From positions 1 to 38,304 of the forward strand of contig JAFEEI010000014.1 of the NCBI GenBank assembly GCA_018241205.1: a stretch of DNA of 38,304 nucleotides, in the 5' to 3' direction. Under the pieces are notes generated by a model. That model made no database searches, was not told the DNA's origin, and was given only the letters and a program-made list of their open reading frames with translations. The DNA is from Pseudomonadota bacterium. Lineage in GTDB: Bacteria; Pseudomonadota; Gammaproteobacteria; Burkholderiales; Nitrosomonadaceae. Position numbers and translations under genes: made by a program. Shown in pieces: positions 15,951 through 24,935 of the stretch. How positions within the stretch are numbered: the first letter of the stretch is position 1; each line of letters opens with the position of its first letter.

Positions 15951-16928
15951 TCAGCTGCGATCATCTTCAGGATAAAAAGCTTTCGCCAGGGTTTTCGCCA
16001 GATCCCGGCGAACTTGCTGCGCTTCTTCGACGATATTGCCCAGCCGGGCAAAATCATGAACCATGCCCGAATAAACGTTGACCTGCGTATCCACACCGCT
16101 GGCTTGCAACCGCTCGGCATAAGCCATTCCCTCATCCAGCAAGGGATCATATTCGGCCAAAACAAGGCGGGCTGGCGCCAGCTTCGACAAATCCGCAGCT
16201 TCCAGCGGCGCAAAGCGCCAATCAGCCCGATCGGTATCAGTGCGCAGATAAAGATTGAACATCCATTGCAGGGTTTTCGCTTCCAGCAAGTATCCACTGG
16301 CAAGACGGCGATGAGATTCGCTATCCTGCCATGCGCTCGTACAGGGATACAGCAGAAGCTGGCAAACCGGCAGTTGCCGGTTCTCGTCCCGAGCCATGAT
16401 CGTGATCCCGGTTGCCAATGTACCGCCGACACTATCGCCACCGACAGCCATGCGGCTCGTGTCAAAACCGTGAGCAAATCCTTGTGCCAGGAGCCAGCGA
16501 TACGCATCGTGCGCATCGTTTACAGCATAAGGAAAACGATACTCTGGTGCCAGCCGGTAAGCGACATGCAAGACATGACAGGGCGTCAATGCAGCCAGCG
16601 AACGGCACAGCGAGTCGTGTGAGTTCAGGCTGCCCAGACAATAACCGCCACCATGAAAATATAACAATACCGGTTGCGGATCCGAAGTTTGCGCAAATTC
16701 CAGCGGTTTGTACCACCTGGCGCTGATCTGATATCCATCGCGGCTTTCGATGCTGAGTTCTTGCACGCTTGCCACCTGCGGACCCGGAACATCCAGGATG
16801 TGCGTGGCCGCTTCGTATTCGCGGCACGCCAGATCTGGCGGCAAATCGTGCAGTGCCGGCCTGTCGCCACTGGCCACCGCTTCCGCTGCCAGTTCGAGAA
16901 ATACCGACAGCTCGTCATTCAGCGGCAT
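15951..16928 (-). CDS. Alpha/beta hydrolase, hormone-sensitive-lipase family esterase
   Basis: A 325-residue esterase. The oxyanion-hole motif HGGGYCLGS and the nucleophile motif GDSVGG (catalytic Ser) are both present, with the acid in LAEYDPLLDEG and the His in GMVHDFAR completing the triad. No signal peptide is seen, so it is probably cytoplasmic. A strong GGAGGAA lies before the ATG. HSL enzymes hydrolyse short acyl esters of many kinds. Position between the siderophore receptor and the efflux genes hints at a siderophore-linked ester, for example hydrolysis of a lactone in imported ferric siderophore to free iron, or trimming of a side product. It is not a member of the Fes or IroE families as far as I can see. 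Confidence 0.85.
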   Translation of the reverse strand: MPLNDELSVFLELAAEAVASGDRPALHDLPPDLACREYEAATHILDVPGPQVASVQELSIESRDGYQISARWYKPLEFAQTSDPQPVLLYFHGGGYCLGSLNSHDSLCRSLAALTPCHVLHVAYRLAPEYRFPYAVNDAHDAYRWLLAQGFAHGFDTSRMAVGGDSVGGTLATGITIMARDENRQLPVCQLLLYPCTSAWQDSESHRRLASGYLLEAKTLQWMFNLYLRTDTDRADWRFAPLEAADLSKLAPARLVLAEYDPLLDEGMAYAERLQASGVDTQVNVYSGMVHDFARLGNIVEEAQQVRRDLAKTLAKAFYPEDDRS

Positions 16929-16981
16929 GCGATTCCTCCGGTCATCAACCCGATAGCGGACAAAAACATCATGACCACCCG

Positions 16982-19246
16982 CTAGAACCGGAACGTCAGA
17001 GTGCCGATCACGGTACGTTCCGTTCCGAGATAATACCTATTGAAGTAGGTCGTAGTAGTGTAATGGTTATTAAAAATGTTACTGGCATTGATGTTGAACA
17101 GCATGGGGCCCCTTTCATAGCGCAATGTGGCGTCGAACAATGTAAACGATGGCGTAGTGCTGATATTGCTTTCTTCGTTGAATGTGCTGCCAGTGTAACG
17201 GACGCCTCCTCCCAATCCAAATCCTTTCAACCATTCGTAACCCAAAACACCGAAGGAATAATCGAGCCACCCGGAAGCCATCGTAGTGGGAACCTGTATC
17301 GGCGTTTTTCCCTTGAAATCGGTATCTTTCATATTATTCACATCCAGATAGGTAAAGGTACCGATGGCATTCAGCCCGCGCAGCAATTCGCCCCGTCCTT
17401 CCAGCTCAACACCGCGCGATCTGACTTCCCCAATTGCCATAAGATGCGCTCCGCTAGGATCACTCGGGTCTCGCGATAATGCGTTCGTTTTGGTCAAATC
17501 AAAAAACGCTACCGTATAAAGAGACTTTCCTCCCACCGGCTGAAACTTGATACCCGCTTCAAATTGCGAAGCTCGAGTAGGGTCAAACGGCCTGCCATTA
17601 ATATCGACGCCGGGTTGCGCCATGAATGATTGCGAATAACTGAAATAAGGTACTACACCGTTTGCAAACAGATAGGATAGACCCGCCCGGCCGGTAAATG
17701 CGCTATCCTTGTTGCGGGTTGCGGATTCACTCAGTAGATCGCTATCTTTGGTACGAAGCCTGTCATGCCGCCCGCTCAGAGTCAAAATCCAGTTATCATA
17801 TTTAAGTTGATCCTGTATGTAGAAACCCAATTGATCGATCCGTTGTTTCGCATTCTGCGATAACAAGTCAGGCCTCGGAATCGGTTGCGAATAAACCGGA
17901 TTGGCAATATCGATGCCGGGCACCACATAGTCGCTGGTATATCCTTCATAGTAGCGCATGGATGCATTGGTCTGATTCCAGTCAGCTCCTAGCAATAGGG
18001 TATGACTGACGGGACCGGTAGCAATCTTTGCTTGTAAATGGGTATCAAGCACGATTTGACTCAAGCGCTCATTACTCGCATAGGCTTGACGCTCCATCAC
18101 AGTCGGCTGTTCAGTGTTGTAGTCTAATGAAAACAGATCCTGGAAAGTACCTTTCTGAAACGCGTGACGGAAATTTTGCCGGACTGTCAGTATTTCATTG
18201 AAGTGATGTTCAAGTTGATAGCTGAATGATCCCTGGTTCTGCGCGTAGCGGGAAAACTTCGGATCGCTTTGCAGCACATTGGTAAACCGGCCATCCGGCG
18301 CGGTGATATAAAAGGGTGAAGAACCGCTCCGGTTGTTAAGCACATCACCCATCAAGGTAATGGTTGTCGCAACCGTCGGACGGAAAGTGATGGATGGCGC
18401 GATATAGAACCGTTCATTATGCGCCCGGTCACCACCCGTATTGGGATATCTGACTTGCGTGTCACTGTCGAGCGCGGTGGTCACGAGCCGCATCATGATC
18501 GTTCCATCTTTGTTCGCCACCCCCAGATCGGCTGCGAATCTTTTCCGGTCAAAATTACCATACTGAAATTCCACTTCACGGATCGGCGCAGCAGTCGGCC
18601 GCTTGGTTACCCGGTTCACGATACCGCCGGCATCGCCGCGCCCGAACATCACCGAAGATGGGCCGCGCAGCACATCGACCCGCTCCAGGCCATAGGTATC
18701 CGTGATAAAGCTGCTGAAAAACAAACCCTGTGCCGCATTGCTCAAACCATCCCGGAAATTGGCAGTTGTCAAGGCATTGAATCCCCGCATATACAAATAC
18801 TCGAACCCGCGTCCATCGAATCCGAATTGATCAACGGTAACGCCGGGAACATAACGCAAGGCTTCGGTGAAATTTTGCACACTGCGCATATCCATTTCAT
18901 TACGGGTCACCACCGATATCGATTGCGGTATCTCGATGATCGGCGTATCGGTCTTGGTCGCGGTAATACTGCGTTTAGCGACATATCCTGTTGCTTCTCC
19001 TGTATCCTTGGCTTCAATTACCACAGTCGGAAGCGTCGAATCGGCAGTTTTTTTTGCATCCGGTTGGCCGGAATCCTTTTCTTGAGAATCGCCCTTCCGC
19101 TCAGATGCTCCGGTTGAATTTTGCACTTCCGTCTGCTTCGTTTGCGCAAAACCATGATTGAAGGTCGTAACGCACGCGATGAATAAAACCGAGGAAAATA
19201 GTCGATAAGTCGATAGGCCAAGTGATATTGTTATTTTTTTGTACAT
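16982..19246 (-). CDS. TonB-dependent ferric siderophore receptor
   Basis: A 754-residue outer-membrane receptor. The signal peptide (about residues 1-35, ending in FAQ) is followed by a charged, Lys/Glu/Asp-rich linker, then the plug with IEIPQSISVVTRNEMD, YMRGF and RVDVLRGPSSVMFGRGDAGG, the standard siderophore-receptor motifs. The barrel ends in TLTFRF with a terminal Phe. There is no N-terminal signalling (STN) domain of the FpvA type, so it should not act as a transducer for an ECF sigma factor. Within the operon it follows the ornithine hydroxylase gene and is the natural receptor for the self-made hydroxamate siderophore. The 63-nt gap before it holds no clear ribosome site. Confidence 0.9.
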   Translation of the reverse strand: MYKKITISLGLSTYRLFSSVLFIACVTTFNHGFAQTKQTEVQNSTGASERKGDSQEKDSGQPDAKKTADSTLPTVVIEAKDTGEATGYVAKRSITATKTDTPIIEIPQSISVVTRNEMDMRSVQNFTEALRYVPGVTVDQFGFDGRGFEYLYMRGFNALTTANFRDGLSNAAQGLFFSSFITDTYGLERVDVLRGPSSVMFGRGDAGGIVNRVTKRPTAAPIREVEFQYGNFDRKRFAADLGVANKDGTIMMRLVTTALDSDTQVRYPNTGGDRAHNERFYIAPSITFRPTVATTITLMGDVLNNRSGSSPFYITAPDGRFTNVLQSDPKFSRYAQNQGSFSYQLEHHFNEILTVRQNFRHAFQKGTFQDLFSLDYNTEQPTVMERQAYASNERLSQIVLDTHLQAKIATGPVSHTLLLGADWNQTNASMRYYEGYTSDYVVPGIDIANPVYSQPIPRPDLLSQNAKQRIDQLGFYIQDQLKYDNWILTLSGRHDRLRTKDSDLLSESATRNKDSAFTGRAGLSYLFANGVVPYFSYSQSFMAQPGVDINGRPFDPTRASQFEAGIKFQPVGGKSLYTVAFFDLTKTNALSRDPSDPSGAHLMAIGEVRSRGVELEGRGELLRGLNAIGTFTYLDVNNMKDTDFKGKTPIQVPTTMASGWLDYSFGVLGYEWLKGFGLGGGVRYTGSTFNEESNISTTPSFTLFDATLRYERGPMLFNINASNIFNNHYTTTTYFNRYYLGTERTVIGTLTFRF

Positions 19247-19309
19247 GACTGGAAACTAGAAATATAAAAAAACGATGAATAAAAAAGTAATCGCTCAGTA
19301 CACCACCGC

Positions 19310-20611
19310 TCAGGCGATTAACGATGAAACGGCTCGTGCTGTTACCGAAGGTTTGATCTGATCCAGAGAATCCATCAGGGCTTGAGTGATTTCGCTGGCA
19401 CGAATCGCAGTAACCGACAGCAAGGTGTCGCTCAGTCCATGACTGGATTCGCAGGCTCCTTGCAAAAAAATGGCCGGTTTGAATTGCGGCATGGCACTCA
19501 ACCGGTAATTGCGGTCCACCGATAAAGTGTTGAGAAACGGCATTAGCGGTGACAACAGTGCTTGGAAATGGTCACGGTGATATCCGGTCGCGAGTACGAC
19601 GGCATCGTAGGTTTCAGAGAAATCGCAATCATCGTTCAAATTATGCAATGCGAACTGAATCCCCTGCGGTAACGAGGCAGCCCGCTTCACTTCGTGTCTG
19701 CGTAAAAACCGATGCCGCTGCGCGCCTGTTACCTTTTGCTGATAGAGCACGTTGAATATCTGTTCGATCAGCACCAGGTCGGGCGCGGCATAATTGGTAT
19801 GCCAGAATTCCCCGAGAAGCCTGCTGCGTTCCTGCTCCGAGCTATTAAAAACAAAATCGGTGAAATCGGCATTGAAGATTTCATTGACAAAAGGGCTGTC
19901 ATCGGAAGGTTTAATGGAACGGGCACGCATGATCAAATCAACTTTTGCGTTATCGAAACGGCCGTGCAAGTCCATGAAGATCTCCGCAGCACTCTGTCCG
20001 CCACCCACGACAGCTATTGTTTTGGCATTTGAGAATTCCTTGATTCTTCTCAAATAATCGTTGGAATGGAAAACCCGGTTGTCGTCCCTTAGTGCCAGAA
20101 AACCGTCGGGAATTCTCGGCTTACCGCCGATACCTACCGCCAGGCTGCGCGTCAACCGTTCATGCATAATGTTATTCCGGTCGCGGGATCGTACGCGCAA
20201 GTACACGATTTCACTGCCGATTTTTTCCGGCAAGATCTCGATCACTTCTTCTCCATAAGCGCAGCTATCATCGAAATGCGAAGCAGCCCATGCCAAATAA
20301 TCATTGAACTCGTGCCGGCTGGGGAAAAAAGTCTTCAAATTGATGAAATCCTGCAGCCGGTTTTTTTGATGCAGATAATTGATGAAAGTGAAATAACTAG
20401 CCGGATTACGCAGCGTAGCCAGATCCTTAAGAAATGAAACCTGCATGTGCGCATTGTCCAGCATCATATTGGCATGCCACGCGAACTCCGGTTGTTTCTC
20501 GATAAAAAAGGCGTCGATGTCATAGCCGACTTGTTTTTTTTCTTCCAGAGTAATGGCCAGGGCGATATTCGATGGACCAAAACCAATACCAATCAAATCA
20601 TAAATTTGCAT
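19310..20611 (-). CDS. L-ornithine N5-monooxygenase (PvdA/SidA family)
   Basis: A flavin-dependent hydroxylase of 433 residues. The start is taken at 20611 because GAGG sits at good spacing and the protein then opens with the FAD-binding MQIYDLIGIGFGPSNIALAI; the extra 51 residues of the longer frame are unlike the family. The NADPH-binding motif GGGQSAAEIF (near residue 202) and the ATGYH motif (near residue 342) are both intact. These enzymes add oxygen to the side-chain amine of ornithine (PvdA, SidA) or lysine (IucD), the first step to a hydroxamate. The N-terminal FGPSNIALAI form is the one common in ornithine enzymes, though lysine cannot be excluded. Its ATG is 10 nt after the acyltransferase stop. 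Confidence 0.9.
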   Translation of the reverse strand: MQIYDLIGIGFGPSNIALAITLEEKKQVGYDIDAFFIEKQPEFAWHANMMLDNAHMQVSFLKDLATLRNPASYFTFINYLHQKNRLQDFINLKTFFPSRHEFNDYLAWAASHFDDSCAYGEEVIEILPEKIGSEIVYLRVRSRDRNNIMHERLTRSLAVGIGGKPRIPDGFLALRDDNRVFHSNDYLRRIKEFSNAKTIAVVGGGQSAAEIFMDLHGRFDNAKVDLIMRARSIKPSDDSPFVNEIFNADFTDFVFNSSEQERSRLLGEFWHTNYAAPDLVLIEQIFNVLYQQKVTGAQRHRFLRRHEVKRAASLPQGIQFALHNLNDDCDFSETYDAVVLATGYHRDHFQALLSPLMPFLNTLSVDRNYRLSAMPQFKPAIFLQGACESSHGLSDTLLSVTAIRASEITQALMDSLDQIKPSVTARAVSSLIA

Positions 20612-20621
20612 GATGTAACCC

Positions 20622-21725
20622 TCAGGATAGCGATAAGGAATGTGCGGTGACGGCACTGTGCGGCACCCACAGTTGTTCAGAAAAGAAACGCTCGCGCAGC
20701 AGCATGTGCAGTGCAGCGCGTTTATGTGGAAAATCGAATTCCTTGAGATTGGCGTAACCGCCATGGGCGAGATTCCGCATCATCTTGTGATTATCGACGC
20801 GAGGCTCGATCACAATGCGTTGCGTCCGGCAATCATCCAGAAATAAGTAATGCGAAATCGACGGCAACCAGGCCGTCACGAAAGGTTTGCCGCGCATCTG
20901 CGGCTCGCCGATCAGCACATGCCAGCCACGATCAAAGTCATGCGCATCGTAAAACGGTGCAACGCGATCCTCTTTGGCCCAATAAACCTCGAAGTAACCG
21001 AAAGGCTCATCATCCAAGCACGCAAACAGATTCAGCATGTGAGGATCCGCATCGATCGCTTCGAGATAATGCCGATGTTTTTGCATGTCCCCGGTTTCCT
21101 GCCAAAAAGCAGCGACCACAGGATCATTCATCCAGCGGTTGAAACATTGCAGGTCGGTATCGATTACCACGCAGCGGAAATTCAGCGTGCGTCCGAGCCA
21201 TGGAATATAGCGCCGGTAGACCAAACCGGATGGTTTGGGTGGACGCAGCGGATGGCGCCGTCCTTGACTAAATTCACAGCGAATGGGATAAGGTACGTCG
21301 CTGCCGCGTTGATGCCATAGCCTGGACTGTTGCCAGAACGTTTCCGCATAAGCCACCACCCGGTTGCTATCGGTAGTCAGCACCCCTGATGCAAACAACT
21401 CGGGAAACCGCGATTGCGCAACGGTCAATGCCACTTTCTTTTGCGCCGGATAGTAAGTCAGAGCGGCTTCGATAACCGCCAACAGTTCCGTTGCGGACGG
21501 TTGTTTGCCGATTGCATCGATTAACCCCAATTCCAGCTGCCCATCAATATCTTGCAGCAACCAAACTGATCGCTGTTCGTTGTCACGATGCCCAACGTAT
21601 AACCTTTGACCATCAAGCTTGATGACACAACAAGCCTGATCGGGGTACGACAGCAGATTCATTTGATCAACCATTCGCTCGTCGATCAAGGTCGCGGATG
21701 AATCACTCAGCCGATTCGATTTCAT
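20622..21725 (-). CDS. GNAT-fold siderophore acyltransferase (IucB family), probable hydroxyornithine acetyltransferase
   Basis: A 367-residue protein whose C-terminal half is the siderophore GNAT domain: FNRWMNDPVVAAFWQETG, then GYFEVYWAKEDRVAPFYD, and RIVIEPRVDNHKMMRNLAHG near the end, all characteristic of IucB/RhbD/MbtK-type enzymes. They transfer an acyl group from acyl-CoA to the N-hydroxyl amine made by the adjacent monooxygenase, giving the iron-binding hydroxamate. The N-terminal 150 residues are an extension of unclear role. It is the first gene of the long minus-strand operon, with GGAG before the ATG. No formyltransferase of the PvdF kind appears in this window, so an acetyl- rather than formyl-hydroxamate is favoured by default. 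The acyl donor cannot be read from sequence. Confidence 0.85.
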   Translation of the reverse strand: MKSNRLSDSSATLIDERMVDQMNLLSYPDQACCVIKLDGQRLYVGHRDNEQRSVWLLQDIDGQLELGLIDAIGKQPSATELLAVIEAALTYYPAQKKVALTVAQSRFPELFASGVLTTDSNRVVAYAETFWQQSRLWHQRGSDVPYPIRCEFSQGRRHPLRPPKPSGLVYRRYIPWLGRTLNFRCVVIDTDLQCFNRWMNDPVVAAFWQETGDMQKHRHYLEAIDADPHMLNLFACLDDEPFGYFEVYWAKEDRVAPFYDAHDFDRGWHVLIGEPQMRGKPFVTAWLPSISHYLFLDDCRTQRIVIEPRVDNHKMMRNLAHGGYANLKEFDFPHKRAALHMLLRERFFSEQLWVPHSAVTAHSLSLS

Positions 21726-21779
21726 TTATCTCCAACGCAATTTAATTTAGCGATATACTCTCTAAAAGATGAAGACGAA

Positions 21780-21794
21780 TGAGAATTATTTTTA
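21780..21794. promoter_or_regulatory. Candidate Fur box between the divergent siderophore operons
   Basis: TGAGAATTATTTTTA matches 11 of the 14 defined positions of the Fur 7-1-7 consensus (TGATAATnATTATCA). It lies in the AT-rich spacer between the acyltransferase (minus) and the ABC exporter (plus), 55-69 nt from the minus-strand ATG. A second AT-rich stretch with TGATAAT follows at about 21814. Iron control of both directions is inferred. Confidence 0.5.
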
Positions 21795-22000
21795 TTTACA
21801 AATAATCATATTTCTGATAATGTGTGGCTTAATTAATTAAGATCAAACAATTAATTATTATGGGTTTTATTTCCTGGAAAGTGATTGCAGAAACTTTTTC
21901 GTTTCATATTATCGCGCCACAATCCAACAATAGCTCTGTAAATAATTCTTATTACCATTCGTCTCAAAAGTTAGTTGTATCAGAAGGAATCAGGTGGAAT

Positions 22001-23671
22001 ATGCTGAAATATCTTGTTAAACAGTCAAAACCTTTGTTGCTTGGCGCATCGCTTGCCAGCATCCTGCACGGCATCGGCAGTGTAATGTTATTGGCGCAGA
22101 TCAATTCTGCGCTGACTTCGGAAAATACCGAGCATGAGCAGATGGCGTGGCTTTTTGCCGTTACTGCGCTCGGTGTAATGTTCACTTATGTCATCGCAGC
22201 CATTCTTTTCGAACGGCTCGGTCAACAGGCGCACGCCGAGTTGCGCAGCTTCATAGCAAAACGAGTAATTACCGCCGATTACCGGCAATTGGAAGTTTTG
22301 GGTGCAGCCCGGGTGCAATCCGCTCTATCCGATCACTGCAGCCGGGTTGCCGAATTTTTCGTCAGCTTTCCAGTCATTCTGACCAATGCCGTGGTTGTGG
22401 CCGGCTGTTTGGCTTATATGGCCTTCTTGTCCTGGCACGTGTTCTTGCTGGCAGTTCTCATTGTCGGGCTTGGTTGTGTCGGTTATCATCTTGCCCATTT
22501 GCGCGCAATCCGGCACCTCGATGCGGCCGCACAGGAACAGGACCAATTGTTCGGTTACTTCCGCTCCTTGACGGATGGCGCCAAAGAATTGCGCCTTAAT
22601 CACGACAAGCGGATTGTCTTTTTTGACGATGTATTGCGGCGCTCGATCGAGAAAGTACGCAAGGAGCGCACCTTCGGCATGTCGGTTTTTGTCGCATCCG
22701 CAGGATGGGGTAATTTTCTGATCTATGCCTTCATCGGCCTGGTGCTGTTCGTTCTGGTGGGCGATGTACCTGACCGCACCTTGATCATGACCGGCTACGC
22801 GCTGATTTTCGTTTACATGGTGGGACCGCTGGAAGCGTTGCTGCTGAATATTCCACGCGCCAACCTGGCCCAGGTTTCCGCGGATAGGATCGAGGAAATT
22901 ACGCAAGCCATGGCTTCCACGGAACAACCGGTAACCGGAACGACGGTGCCGCCGTTGCAATCGATCGTGCTCAAAGGGGTATTGCATCGCTATTATCACG
23001 AACAAAAGGATGAAATGTTCACGCTCGGCCCGGTCGATTTATCGTTTCACCCCGGTGAAATCACTTTCCTAGTGGGCGGCAACGGCAGCGGCAAAACCAC
23101 TCTGGCAAAGCTGCTTGTCGGTTTGTATCCACCCGAGGCAGGCACAATTACGCTGAATCAGATCCCGATTACCGATCTCAATCGCGATTATTACCGTCAA
23201 TGCTTCACCGCCATTTTCTCCGACTTTCACCTCTTTGATCGGATTCTGGAAACCGGATTAAACACAGAGTTGGATCACAACGGAAACCAACTGCTTGCCA
23301 AACTGCATCTGCAAAACAAGGTCAAGGTACGGCACGGCGCTTTTACCACGCTATCGTTATCGCAAGGTCAGCGTAAACGGCTGGCCCTGGTGATAGCTTA
23401 TCTCGAGAAGCGCCCGTTTCTGGTATTTGACGAATGGGCTGCCGATCAGGATCCCTTGTTCAAGGACATTTTTTATCACGAGCTGCTGCCGGAATTGCGC
23501 GCAATGGGTAAAGCCGTGCTGGTGATTTCGCACGATGATCGTTATTTTCATCTGGCTGATCGCTTGCTGCGCATGGAAAATGGCCGCTTGACGGTTGATC
23601 AAAGCCACGATCGTTCCGACCAATCCAAACCTGCCTCAGCCCCGTTGTTTGCTTTCAATAGCATCACCTGA
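22001..23671 (+). CDS. PvdE-like ABC exporter (fused membrane and ATPase domains)
   Basis: A cyclic-peptide-export ABC transporter of 556 residues if started at the ATG at 22001, which follows AGGTGG; the 47 extra residues of the longer frame look untranslated. The N-terminal 300 residues hold about six membrane helices. The ATPase domain has Walker A GGNGSGKTTLAKLLVG (near residue 360), the signature LSLSQGQRKRLAL (near 451) and Walker B LVFDEWAADQDP (near 473). The DEWAADQDP form is characteristic of the PvdE/SyrD group. In Pseudomonas PvdE moves the acylated pyoverdine precursor into the periplasm. Here it would hand the lipidated NRPS product to the acylase. It is coupled to the PepSY gene that starts 4 nt after its stop. 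Confidence 0.9.
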   Translation: MLKYLVKQSKPLLLGASLASILHGIGSVMLLAQINSALTSENTEHEQMAWLFAVTALGVMFTYVIAAILFERLGQQAHAELRSFIAKRVITADYRQLEVLGAARVQSALSDHCSRVAEFFVSFPVILTNAVVVAGCLAYMAFLSWHVFLLAVLIVGLGCVGYHLAHLRAIRHLDAAAQEQDQLFGYFRSLTDGAKELRLNHDKRIVFFDDVLRRSIEKVRKERTFGMSVFVASAGWGNFLIYAFIGLVLFVLVGDVPDRTLIMTGYALIFVYMVGPLEALLLNIPRANLAQVSADRIEEITQAMASTEQPVTGTTVPPLQSIVLKGVLHRYYHEQKDEMFTLGPVDLSFHPGEITFLVGGNGSGKTTLAKLLVGLYPPEAGTITLNQIPITDLNRDYYRQCFTAIFSDFHLFDRILETGLNTELDHNGNQLLAKLHLQNKVKVRHGAFTTLSLSQGQRKRLALVIAYLEKRPFLVFDEWAADQDPLFKDIFYHELLPELRAMGKAVLVISHDDRYFHLADRLLRMENGRLTVDQSHDRSDQSKPASAPLFAFNSIT

Positions 23672-23675
23672 CATT

Positions 23676-24935
23676 ATGAAAAAGCCTCTCGCAACGGAAT
23701 TGCTTGATCAGCCTCAACATTCCACAAAAAACATCACAAAAACAAGAATAACGCGTCACATTCTGACTTCACTCCACCGTTGGGCAGGTCTCTCGCTAGC
23801 AGTTTTTCTGTTTATCACTGGGTTTACCGGCGCCATCATTTCATGGGATCACGAGCTGGATGAATGGTTGAATCCGCAACTGTTTGAACGACAGAGCCAA
23901 GGTGAAACGCTGCCTCCGCTCGCGCTGGCCGATCATCTGGAAAAAACCGATCCCCGCATCCTGATCACCTGGTTGCCGCTTTCCATCGAACCGGATCAGA
24001 ATCTCGGATTGGCTGTTATCGGCCGACCGGATTCGCAAACTGGAAAAGCGATCGATATCGGGGTAAATCAAATCGCGCTTGATCCGGTTTCTGCAGAGAT
24101 CAAAGGATCACGCATGTGGGGCGATATTGCACTGACACGGGAAAATTTCGTGCCGTTTCTGTACAAGCTGCATTACAGCATGCACCTTCCGGATTTTTTC
24201 GATATCGAATTCGGCATCCTGTTCATGGGCATACTGGCCATTGTCTGGACCATCGATTGTTTTGTGGCCTTATTGTTGTCTTTCCCCAATTGGCAAGCCT
24301 GGCGCAAATCGTTTTCTTTCCGTTGGCATCAGGGCGGATACAAACTGAATTTCGATTTGCACCGCTCCGGCGGCGTTTGGTTATGGGGTCTGTTACTGAT
24401 TTTGGCTGTCACAGCGGTATCGATGAATTTGAATCAAGAAGTGATGCGTCCCGTCGTTTCGGTATTTTCCACGCTCAGCCCCGATCCTTTTGCAGCGCGA
24501 TCACCCAATCCGCATGACGAACCGATCGAACCCGGTATAAACCGGCATGAAATCGTCAAGTTGGCACAGGCTGAAGCGCGCCGGTTAGGCTGGGATATAC
24601 CGCTGGGCGGGATGTTTTACGATCCGGAATATAGCATTTACGGCGTGACGTTTCACGAACCCGGCAAAGATCATGCGGATCGCGGACTCGGCAATCCCTG
24701 GTTATATTTCGATGGCCAGAACGGCCGCTTTCTGGGCGATAAAATTCCCGACAGCGGCAGTGCCGGGGATATTTTCCTGGATGCGCAGTTTCCCCTCCAT
24801 TCCGGCCGCATCTTGGGATTACCGGGGCGCATTATGGTTTCGCTGCTGGGTTTGCTGGTTGCAACCCTGTCGGTTACCGGTGTGATCATCTGGTACCGCA
24901 AACGCAAAGCCCGGTCGATAGCCTATTATCAATAA
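23676..24935 (+). CDS. PepSY-domain membrane protein, probable iron-siderophore reductase component
   Basis: A 419-residue inner-membrane protein, started at 23676, 4 nt after the exporter stop. It has the PepSY-TM layout: an N-terminal helix introduced by the LHRWAGL motif (SLHRWAGLSLAVFLFITGFT), a periplasmic PepSY region, two central helices (GILFMGILAIVWTIDCFVAL and GVWLWGLLLILAVTAVS), a second periplasmic part and a C-terminal helix followed by a basic tail. Relatives (PiuB, FpvG) are induced by iron starvation, and FpvG takes part in reducing iron from ferripyoverdine in the periplasm. A similar reductive release step is the likely role here. No heme or flavin motif is obvious beyond scattered membrane histidines. 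Confidence 0.85.
   Translation: MKKPLATELLDQPQHSTKNITKTRITRHILTSLHRWAGLSLAVFLFITGFTGAIISWDHELDEWLNPQLFERQSQGETLPPLALADHLEKTDPRILITWLPLSIEPDQNLGLAVIGRPDSQTGKAIDIGVNQIALDPVSAEIKGSRMWGDIALTRENFVPFLYKLHYSMHLPDFFDIEFGILFMGILAIVWTIDCFVALLLSFPNWQAWRKSFSFRWHQGGYKLNFDLHRSGGVWLWGLLLILAVTAVSMNLNQEVMRPVVSVFSTLSPDPFAARSPNPHDEPIEPGINRHEIVKLAQAEARRLGWDIPLGGMFYDPEYSIYGVTFHEPGKDHADRGLGNPWLYFDGQNGRFLGDKIPDSGSAGDIFLDAQFPLHSGRILGLPGRIMVSLLGLLVATLSVTGVIIWYRKRKARSIAYYQ

Noticed and set aside
15744-16622. Plus-strand 292-residue open frame over the channel and esterase genes
   Set aside because: Overlaps two well-supported genes on the other strand and matches no family I know.
20612-20764. 51-residue N-terminal extension of the ornithine hydroxylase
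   Set aside because: Would overlap the acyltransferase coding region and does not resemble the family; the FAD motif should be near the N-terminus.
21860-22000. 47-residue N-terminal extension of the ABC exporter
   Set aside because: Polar and low-complexity, unlike PvdE relatives; a better ribosome site precedes the ATG at 22001.
22325-23005. Minus-strand 226-residue open frame inside the ABC exporter
   Set aside because: Fully antisense to an exporter with intact membrane helices; composition is that of a reverse-strand shadow.
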